Part shown: positions 37,226 to 43,538 of the stretch, one piece after another | Numbering within the stretch: the stretch's first letter is position 1 | How the letters are laid out: every line of letters begins with the position of its first letter | DNA from: Clostridia bacterium | GTDB taxonomy: Bacteria; Bacillota; DULZ01 | Assembly: GCA_012840125.1 (NCBI GenBank) | Contig: DULZ01000096.1 | Coordinates: forward strand, 1 to 43,538 | DNA length: 43,538 nucleotides | Reading direction: 5' to 3' | The notes under the pieces: model-generated | What the model saw: the letters and a program-made list of their open reading frames with translations, nothing else | Database searches by the model: none | What the model was told of the DNA's origin: nothing | Translations under genes and position numbers: made by a program

Positions 37226-37293
37226 GGATTTTAGTTAGACTGCGAGAATATGGTTAAGAATAAATTTAATACTTGACAAGGCGGGTGAAGGCA

Positions 37294-38454
37294 ATGCTCA
37301 GGTTTCTCACCGCCGGAGAATCCCATGGACCCCAGTTGACGGTTATCGTCGAGGGGATGCCTTCCGGCGTGAAAATTGATATAGATTTGATCAATGCCTG
37401 GCTGCGGGACCGGCAGCAGGGTTACGGCCGCGGCGGCCGCATGAGGATTGAAGAGGACCGGGTGGAGATTTTATCCGGGGTCCGAGGCGGCATGACCTTA
37501 GGCAGCCCGATTACGATGGTCATCCGGAACAAGGATTGGGTCAACTGGGAAGAGGTGATGCGCCCCGATGCGGGAGCAGACTTGACCCAAAGAAACGTGA
37601 CCTGTCCTCGTCCCGGCCATGTGGACCTGGCCGGGGCAATGAAATACCATCATCAAGACATCCGAAATGTCCTGGAAAGAGCCAGTGCCCGGGAGACGGC
37701 GGCACGGGTGGCGGTCGGTGCCTTGGTGTGGCAGTTTTTGTTTGAGTTCAATATTAAGGTGTTGTCCCACGTTACCTGCGTGGGCAGTGTCTTCTGTTCC
37801 GGCACCAACCTGGACTGGGACACGATTGCAGAACGGGCCGCCAAGTCCCCGTTTTTCTGCGCCGATCCGGTGGCCGGTGAATACATGATGAAGGCTGTGG
37901 ATGAAACGCGGCAAGCGGGGGAGACTCTCGGGGGGATCTTTGAAATCCTGGTGAAGGGCCTGCCGCCCGGGTTAGGAAGCTATGTGCATTGGGATCGCAA
38001 GTTGGACGGCCTCTTGGCTCAGGCTTTAATGAGCATTCAGGGCATCAAAGGGGTAGAAATCGGCTTGGGTTTCAAAGCCGGTACTTTACCCGGCTCCCGG
38101 GTCCACGATCCAATCCACTATAATCAGGTGGACGGTTATTATCGTATATCTAACGGTGCCGGCGGCCTGGAGGGCGGTATCACCAACGGTGAAATGCTGG
38201 TATTAAGGGCGGCCATGAAACCCATCCCTACCTTGATGAGACCTCTAGCCAGCGTCGATGTGGTTACCAAGGAACCTCGGGATGCGGCGAAAGAAAGGTC
38301 CGATGTATGTGCCGTGCCGGCGGCGAGCATTGTCGGAAAGGCGGCCATTGCTCCTGTACTGGCCAATGCCATGCTGGAGAAATTCGGCGGTGATAACCTG
38401 GCGGAGATCAAAGCCGCCTGGCAGCATTATTGCGAGTATGTGAGGGGCTTTTGA
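37294..38454 (+). CDS. aroC: Chorismate synthase AroC
   Basis: FMN-dependent enzyme that makes chorismate from EPSP, the last shikimate step. About 386 residues. Signatures: FLTAGESHGP at the start, RQQGYGRGGRMRIE near 50, RPGHVDLAGA near 110, RASARETAARVAVGAL near 135 and GGLEGGITNG near 290. ATG 37294 follows AAGGCGGGTGAAGG; a longer in-frame start exists without a ribosome site. Its TGA shares one base with the ATG of aroK, so the two are translationally coupled. Confidence 0.96.
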   Translation: MLRFLTAGESHGPQLTVIVEGMPSGVKIDIDLINAWLRDRQQGYGRGGRMRIEEDRVEILSGVRGGMTLGSPITMVIRNKDWVNWEEVMRPDAGADLTQRNVTCPRPGHVDLAGAMKYHHQDIRNVLERASARETAARVAVGALVWQFLFEFNIKVLSHVTCVGSVFCSGTNLDWDTIAERAAKSPFFCADPVAGEYMMKAVDETRQAGETLGGIFEILVKGLPPGLGSYVHWDRKLDGLLAQALMSIQGIKGVEIGLGFKAGTLPGSRVHDPIHYNQVDGYYRISNGAGGLEGGITNGEMLVLRAAMKPIPTLMRPLASVDVVTKEPRDAAKERSDVCAVPAASIVGKAAIAPVLANAMLEKFGGDNLAEIKAAWQHYCEYVRGF

Positions 38455-38990
38455 TGAAGGCGAACATCGTTCTCATTGGATTTATGGGCGCGGGCAAAAC
38501 CAGCACCGGCAAGAGATTGGCGGAAATCCTGCAGATGGAATTTGTGGATACCGATAAAGAAATAGAAAAACTGACCGGGATAACCATCAGCCAGATCTTT
38601 GCCCGGCATGGCGAAGTGCGCTTTCGTTCCGAAGAGCATCTCATCGTCACCAAAGCCGCTAACCGTACCAATTGCGTCATTGCCACCGGCGGCGGGGCGG
38701 TGCTCAATGAGGAGAACGTCCGGGCTTTACAGCGAAACGGCATTTTAATTTGCCTGACCGCCAGCCCGGAGGTAATCCAGGCCAGGGTGAGCAAACGAGG
38801 CGGGAGGCCTCTCTTGCAAAAAGACAAATCCGTCGAAAAGATCAGGCAAATGATGGAGGAAAGAAAGCCTTTCTATGCCCAGGCGGACTTTACCCTGGAC
38901 ACCAGCGAGCTTAGCCAGGAGGAAACCGTAGACCGGATTTTAGCCTACCTGCAGGAAAGGGGGGTTATAGATGGAAACACTTCTCGTTGA
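38454..38990 (+). CDS. aroK: Shikimate kinase AroK
   Basis: Phosphorylates shikimate with ATP. 178 residues: P-loop GFMGAGKT (9-16), substrate residues in DTDKEIEKLTG near 34, ATGGGAVL near 80 and the lid RGGRPLL near 118. The start overlaps the aroC stop by one base (TGATG), and its end overlaps aroB by 20 bases, so aroC-aroK-aroB form a tight unit. Shikimate kinase II-like length. Confidence 0.95.
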   Translation: MKANIVLIGFMGAGKTSTGKRLAEILQMEFVDTDKEIEKLTGITISQIFARHGEVRFRSEEHLIVTKAANRTNCVIATGGGAVLNEENVRALQRNGILICLTASPEVIQARVSKRGGRPLLQKDKSVEKIRQMMEERKPFYAQADFTLDTSELSQEETVDRILAYLQERGVIDGNTSR

Positions 38991-40053
38991 CTTAGGCGAA
39001 AGGAGCTACCCGATTGAGCTGGGTTGGAACTCACTGGCAGAACTGGGGGCGTATCTCAGGCGCCTCATCCCGGCCAAGAAATGCCTAGTAGTCTCCAACC
39101 CGGTAGTGATCGAGCTCTACGGCCAGATTTTGCTGGACGGGCTGAAAGACGCCGGTTTTCAGCCGGAGACTTTCATCATTTCGGACAGCGAGCAAAGCAA
39201 ATCAATCGACACCGCCGTACAGGTATACGATGCGCTGGTGGCCCATGATTTTGACCGCAATTCTCCCATCCTGGCCCTGGGGGGCGGGGTAGTAGGGGAT
39301 CTGGCGGGCTTTGTGGCCGCCACTTACATGCGGGGTGTTCCTTTTGTGCAGGTGCCAACCACCTTGCTGGCCCAAGTGGACAGCAGCGTCGGGGGCAAAG
39401 TAGGGGTTAATCACCGGGAAGGCAAGAACTTAATCGGCTGTTTCTACCAGCCCCGGGTGGTATGGATTGACCTGCAAACCTTGACCAGCTTGCCCCGGCG
39501 GGAACTAAAAGCCGGCATGGCGGAAGTGGTTAAGTATGGTGTCATCCAAGATGAAGCCTTTTTCCGCCTGCTGGAAGCAGAAGGAAACCAGATCATGCAC
39601 CTGGATAAATCCATCCTGGGCAGGGTCGTGCGGCATTCCTGTCAAATCAAGGCCCAAATCGTGGGGCGGGATGAACGGGAAGTGGGTATCAGGGCTTTGT
39701 TGAATTACGGCCATACCTTTGGTCATGCTTTGGAAACATTGACCAACTATGAAAGATACCGTCATGGGGAGGCCGTGGCGGTCGGCATGGTGATTGCGAC
39801 GAAAATCGCTTTGGCCCTGGCAGTCTGCCGGGATGAGAGTGTCTTGGACCGGCAGCTGGCCCTTTTAAATGCTTTCGGGTTGCCGGCGGAATGGCCCGCC
39901 GATGTAGATAAAGCCGGGATCCTGGACGTAATCATGCACGACAAGAAAGCGCGGGGCGGGTCCTTGCGCCTGGTGTTACCGGTGAGAATAGGCGAAATGA
40001 CCATCAGAAGGTTCACGCCGGAAGATGTGAAACTGATGCTGGAACACTTTTAA
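38971..40053 (+). CDS. aroB: 3-Dehydroquinate synthase AroB
   Basis: NAD+- and zinc-dependent ring closure of DAHP. 360 residues: LALGGGVVGDLAGFVAATYMRGV near 107 for NAD, TLLAQVDSSVGGKVGVNH near 137, AEVVKYG near 189 with catalytic Lys, and NYGHTFGHALE near 250 with zinc-binding His residues. ATG 38971 follows AGGAAAGGGGGG and lies within aroK. Confidence 0.96.
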   Translation: METLLVDLGERSYPIELGWNSLAELGAYLRRLIPAKKCLVVSNPVVIELYGQILLDGLKDAGFQPETFIISDSEQSKSIDTAVQVYDALVAHDFDRNSPILALGGGVVGDLAGFVAATYMRGVPFVQVPTTLLAQVDSSVGGKVGVNHREGKNLIGCFYQPRVVWIDLQTLTSLPRRELKAGMAEVVKYGVIQDEAFFRLLEAEGNQIMHLDKSILGRVVRHSCQIKAQIVGRDEREVGIRALLNYGHTFGHALETLTNYERYRHGEAVAVGMVIATKIALALAVCRDESVLDRQLALLNAFGLPAEWPADVDKAGILDVIMHDKKARGGSLRLVLPVRIGEMTIRRFTPEDVKLMLEHF

Positions 40054-40087
40054 CAAGCACAATGCTTGCGGTTTGGGAGAGGTCAGG

Positions 40088-41773
40088 ATGGGACGCAAAC
40101 GCCTTGGGGAGATACTGCTGGAGAAGGGTCTCTTGACCAAAGAAGGCTTGGAGGAGGCTTTGCAGCTGCAGCAAGTGACCCAAGAAAGGCTGGGACGTAT
40201 CCTGATCCGGTTGGGACTGGTACCGGAAAAGGAAATCACCGCTGCGCTGGCAGAACAATTGGGGGTCCCGGAAATACACTTGTTTGACGAAGTGGACATG
40301 AGCGTCATCCACGGGGTCGTCCCGAAATCGTTAATCGTAAGATACAAAGTGGTGCCGGTGAAACGGCAGGATAACCGCTTGCTGCTGGCCATGGCCGACC
40401 CTTTGGATGTGCTGGCTATCGATGATATTCAACAAGTGTGCAAACTGGAGGTAGAGCCGGCTATCAGCCCGGAAGGAGAAATCGAGCAGTTTATCGGCCA
40501 GTTCTACGGCTTACAGGAACTGGCCAGTCAAGCCTCCCAAGACCCTGAACTGTCGGCCGCACCCGCCGGCACCTGGGAGATTAAGGAGACCATTCACGAC
40601 GAAGCTTTAGTGATCAAGCTCATCAATACCACCCTGAGCCAAGGGATTCGGCTGCGAGCCAGCGATATTCATGTGGAACCGTCCATGGATAGGGTACGCC
40701 TCCGATACCGCATTGATGGGCTGCTCCGGGAGGTAATGGAACTTCCCCCGGGCATCCTGCCTCCCCTGGTATCCAGGATCAAAATCATGGCCAACTTAGA
40801 CATTACGGAAAAACGGCTGCCCCAGGACGGGCGCCTGCAGCTTCACCTGAATGGCAAGCTGGTGAACCTGCGGGTAGCAGTGGTGCCCACCCTGTTCGGA
40901 GAAAAGGTGGTCCTCAGGATCCTGGATGGAGCGACCTCCCTCATTCCCTTGGATGACATCGGTTTTTCAGCCGGTACGTTGAAACAATACCGGCAGTTAA
41001 TTACCAGTACCTACGGCATGATCCTCATTACCGGGCCCACGGGCAGCGGCAAAACCACCACCCTCTATGCCACCCTGGATCATATCAATAAACCTGAGCT
41101 CAACATCATGACCATCGAAGACCCGGTGGAATACGTTTTACCGGGCATCAACCAGATCCGTGTCCGTGCAAAAGCCGGGTTGGATTTTGCGGCCGGGTTA
41201 AGAGCGATTCTACGGCAAGATCCCGACGTCATTATGGTGGGAGAGATAAGAGACCGGGAAACCGCCGAGATTGCCGTACGGGCAGCCATCACCGGACACT
41301 TGGTGTTCAGTACTTTACATACTGCAGATGCGGCCGGTGCCGTGACCAGGTTGTTGGACATGGGGGTTGAACCCTATTTGGTAGCTTCTTCTTTGCACGC
41401 GGTGGTGGCCCAGCGGCTGGTACGCCGGCTTTGCCCCCATTGCCAGGAGCCTTACCGCCCCGAACCCGGGTCCAGCGAGGCCATCTACCTGGAGGAAATG
41501 GGTTTTCCGTTAGGTGAATTAACCAGGGGCACGGGTTGCCGTCATTGCGAGTACACAGGTTATCACGGGCGCCTGGCCATCTTGGAGCTGCTGCCCATGC
41601 ACCGGGAATTGAGGCAGTTGACCATGAAACGAACGGCCAGCGATGAATTGAAGAGGGCAGCCATAGCCTCGGGCATGGTGCCCCTTCAGGAAGACGGCAT
41701 CGCCAAGGCTTTTCAAAAACTCACTACCGTGGCCGAAGTGATGCGTGTAGCCTACGGTGCCGAAAACACATGA
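40088..41773 (+). CDS. Type IV pilus / type II secretion ATPase (PilB/GspE family)
   Basis: About 561 residues. N-terminal MshEN-type domain with the RLGEILLEKGLLTKEGLEEAL repeat pattern, then the ATPase core with ASDIHVEP, Walker A ITGPTGSGKTTTLY (about 314-327), Asp box EDPVEYVL, Walker B DPDVIMVGEIRDRETAEIA and His box TGHLVFSTLHTADA. A zinc site follows (CPHC and CRHC, about 450-490). ATG 40088 follows GAGAGG. The prepilin peptidase gene lies directly downstream; pilin and pilC genes are not in the window. Confidence 0.92.
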   Translation: MGRKRLGEILLEKGLLTKEGLEEALQLQQVTQERLGRILIRLGLVPEKEITAALAEQLGVPEIHLFDEVDMSVIHGVVPKSLIVRYKVVPVKRQDNRLLLAMADPLDVLAIDDIQQVCKLEVEPAISPEGEIEQFIGQFYGLQELASQASQDPELSAAPAGTWEIKETIHDEALVIKLINTTLSQGIRLRASDIHVEPSMDRVRLRYRIDGLLREVMELPPGILPPLVSRIKIMANLDITEKRLPQDGRLQLHLNGKLVNLRVAVVPTLFGEKVVLRILDGATSLIPLDDIGFSAGTLKQYRQLITSTYGMILITGPTGSGKTTTLYATLDHINKPELNIMTIEDPVEYVLPGINQIRVRAKAGLDFAAGLRAILRQDPDVIMVGEIRDRETAEIAVRAAITGHLVFSTLHTADAAGAVTRLLDMGVEPYLVASSLHAVVAQRLVRRLCPHCQEPYRPEPGSSEAIYLEEMGFPLGELTRGTGCRHCEYTGYHGRLAILELLPMHRELRQLTMKRTASDELKRAAIASGMVPLQEDGIAKAFQKLTTVAEVMRVAYGAENT

Positions 41774-41790
41774 CGCTAGGGTGATCCAGC

Positions 41791-42540
41791 TTGGCTATCC
41801 TGTCCTTTGTTTTAGGTCTTGTGACCGGCTCTTTTTTGAATGTTTGTATCTACCGTATTCCCAGGGAGGAATCCGTCGTTTACGGCCATTCCCGCTGTCC
41901 TCACTGCAACACTGAACTTGGGGTCAAGGATCTAATACCGGTTATGAGTTACCTGCTGCTGAAAGGACGCTGTCGCTACTGCCGGGAGTCTATCAGTATA
42001 CAGTATCCCCTGGTGGAGTTATTAACCGGGGTTGTCTTTTTGCTAACCTACCTGGCCACCGGTTGGCATATCCTGCTCCTTAAATACTGGTTCCTGTTCA
42101 GTATTTTGATTGTGATTACCTTCATCGACATCAAGCTGCTTCTCATTCCCAACCGGTTGATCCTGATGATCCTGAACTGGTGGTTGTTGTGGCAGGTGTT
42201 GGAGCCGGAAATATCCTGGGGGCAGTCCCTAGTGGGTTCTCTCCTAGGCGGAGGCATCTTACTGGCGATCGCCGTCCTCAGTAAAGGCGCGATGGGTGGA
42301 GGGGACATCAAGCTGATGTTTGCCGCCGGTTTGATGTTGGGAGGTCCCGCCGTGCTTCTGGCTTTGTTTATCAGCTTTGTCAGCGGGGCCCTGGGAGGCG
42401 GTTTCTTGCTCGCCACCGGGGTAAAAAAACTCAAAGAACCTATTCCTTTCGGGCCCTTCTTGGCGGTTGGCATTTTTGTGGCCGCCTTGTGGGGAGAAGA
42501 ATTAATCCAGTTGTATCTATTTTTGTCAGGGATCCGCTGA
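41791..42540 (+). CDS. Prepilin peptidase (A24 family, PilD/ComC-like)
   Basis: 249 residues, about seven membrane spans. It cleaves and N-methylates prepilins. The cytoplasmic N-terminal domain carries two CxxC pairs (CPHC and CRYC, about 36-68) that bind zinc. The aspartyl protease residues are in TFIDIKLLLIPN (about residue 112) and GGGDIKLM (near 170). Starts TTG 41791. It shares an operon with the pilus ATPase upstream. Confidence 0.93.
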   Translation: MAILSFVLGLVTGSFLNVCIYRIPREESVVYGHSRCPHCNTELGVKDLIPVMSYLLLKGRCRYCRESISIQYPLVELLTGVVFLLTYLATGWHILLLKYWFLFSILIVITFIDIKLLLIPNRLILMILNWWLLWQVLEPEISWGQSLVGSLLGGGILLAIAVLSKGAMGGGDIKLMFAAGLMLGGPAVLLALFISFVSGALGGGFLLATGVKKLKEPIPFGPFLAVGIFVAALWGEELIQLYLFLSGIR

Positions 42541-42629
42541 GATCCTTGATCAAAAAGAGATAAGTTATATGGTATAATAAGCCAAACGGTTTCAGTAACC
42601 GTGGTAGAGATTAGAAAGGGTGCGTGGGA

Positions 42630-42998
42630 ATGCGTATATTAATCATTGACGATTCGAAATTTTCCCAGATTACCACGGCGAAAATGCTCAGGAGTGTCAT
42701 GCCGGACTTGGAAATTGCTTTCGCCGGGGATGGGGAAGAGGGGTGGCAAAAGTACCTGGAGTACAAGCCTGATTTTGTTTTTGTGGATTTGCTCATGCCC
42801 TTGGTGGACGGCCAGACTTTAATCACCAGGATCAAGAAAGCCGATCCCAACGCCAATATCATCGTGATCTCCGCCGACGTACAAATGAGTGTCAGGAAGG
42901 AGCTGGAAGAACTTGGGATCAAGGCTTTCTTCAACAAGCCCTTCAATCTGGAAAAAGCCCAAATGGCTGCTGGGATAATGAAAGGCGATGCCCAATGA
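42630..42998 (+). CDS. CheY-like single-domain response regulator
   Basis: 122 residues, a receiver domain alone: ILIIDDS with Asp-7 and Asp-8, phosphoacceptor Asp-53 (FVFVDLLMP), ISADVQ with the conserved switch position, and FFNKPF with the active-site Lys. ATG 42630 follows AAAGGG by 9 bases. The next gene, for a CheC-like phosphatase, overlaps by four bases (ATGA), so it likely dephosphorylates this protein. No output domain is present. Confidence 0.9.
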   Translation: MRILIIDDSKFSQITTAKMLRSVMPDLEIAFAGDGEEGWQKYLEYKPDFVFVDLLMPLVDGQTLITRIKKADPNANIIVISADVQMSVRKELEELGIKAFFNKPFNLEKAQMAAGIMKGDAQ

Positions 42999-43538
42999 AA
43001 CTGAGTCCAATGCAATATGATATTTTGAGGGAAATCTTTAACGTAGGTGTAGGAAAGTCTGCCAGTCTCCTTTCGGAAATCGTAAACCGGCGCATTTTAT
43101 TGAATGTGCCCCATCTCGAGTTGGTGGACTTCGATAAAAGGGTGTCGGGGATTCACTTCCATGGAATGCCTGAAGGGACCCTGGTGGTGTCGTCCATTCG
43201 CTTTAGGGAACAACTGGCGGGCGTGGCCAATCTCATTTTTCCTGCCGATAAGATGAGGCAGTTTCTCAATCTGTGTCACGGCGAGGATGCAGGGTTGTAC
43301 CGGCAGCATGATCATTTTGACGATATCGATCTGGACATCATCAAAGAGATTGCCAATATTGTGCTGAATTCCATTGTGGGAGAGCTGGGCAATTACTTGA
43401 ACTTGGAACTCCATTACACCCTGCCCCAGGTCCGGCTCCTGGGCCAAGGGGATTTTCTGGTTGACCTCCAGAATGAAGAGAAACTATTCCGTTTAATGCT
43501 CTTTATCACTTTTAGAATCGACGAAACAGAGATAAACG
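42995..43538 (+). CDS. CheC-family phosphatase, partial (runs off the window)
   Basis: At least 181 residues from ATG 42995, without a stop before the window ends. Two CheC phosphatase motifs are visible: DILREIFNVGVGKSASLL at the N-terminus and DIIKEIANIVLNSIVGEL near 114-131, each with Glu and Asn for catalysis. CheC proteins dephosphorylate CheY-P, and the start overlaps the upstream receiver gene by ATGA. Whether it serves chemotaxis, or is a stand-alone two-gene module near pilus genes, is not known. Confidence 0.85.
   Translation, partial: MKLSPMQYDILREIFNVGVGKSASLLSEIVNRRILLNVPHLELVDFDKRVSGIHFHGMPEGTLVVSSIRFREQLAGVANLIFPADKMRQFLNLCHGEDAGLYRQHDHFDDIDLDIIKEIANIVLNSIVGELGNYLNLELHYTLPQVRLLGQGDFLVDLQNEEKLFRLMLFITFRIDETEIN

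Overview
The window is a gene-dense stretch of chromosome from a spore-forming Gram-positive bacterium of the class Clostridia in the broad sense. The gene orders queA-tgt-yajC-secD-secF, recJ-relA-dtd-hisS-aspS, iscR-iscS-iscU-mnmA, alaS-ireB-ruvX-DUF1292-mltG-U32 and aroC-aroK-aroB-pilB-pilD, together with sigK, resemble Peptococcaceae/Moorella/Dethiobacter-like lineages. This placement is inferred from synteny and protein character, not from a database search. Base composition is close to 50% GC. I see no prophage, insertion sequence, CRISPR array, rRNA or tRNA.

Layout. 1-2650: end of an upstream gene (possibly spoIID), then queuosine synthesis (queA, tgt) and yajC, closed by a large hairpin terminator. 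2660-3385: a MazF-like toxin with a 54-residue partner, wedged between yajC and secD. 3406-6100: secD-secF and a small LapA-like membrane protein. 6120-15470: a long leftmost-to-rightmost reading block of recJ, relA, dtd, a metallo-beta-lactamase hydrolase, hisS and aspS. 15523-15829: a 6S RNA gene with its own promoter and terminator. 15844-18680: tcdA, a CsoR-type regulator with thioredoxin, and rarA. 18671-22000: the IscR-controlled Fe-S/thiolation operon. 22066-25570: fadD behind a TetR/FadR-like operator, two tiny proteins and an AI-2E-family permease. 25611-32110: alaS with an attenuator-like leader, ireB, ruvX, DUF1292, mltG and a U32 protein. 32140-34304: an unknown Cys-rich protein, a HesB-like selenoprotein and a thioredoxin/CcdA pair. 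34327-35040 (minus): sigK. 35204-40053: yqeG, shikimate-pathway genes and a MerR regulator. 40088-43538: pilus ATPase and prepilin peptidase, then a CheY-like/CheC pair running off the window.

The most notable item is the selenoprotein gene at 32803-33087. An in-frame TGA at codon 31 splits it, so ordinary gene calling would miss it. A compact SECIS-like stem-loop lies 16 nt after the TGA, and a consensus promoter and ribosome site precede the gene. It sits beside a membrane-anchored thioredoxin and CcdA, which suggests a thiol/selenol redox neighbourhood. Other points worth attention are the twin near-identical palindromes flanking the iscR promoter, a CsoR operator on the promoter of a csoR-trxA pair, a terminator-containing alaS leader that is not a T-box, a RecJ with a degenerate helicase-like tail, and an AspRS with the signature of the non-discriminating type.
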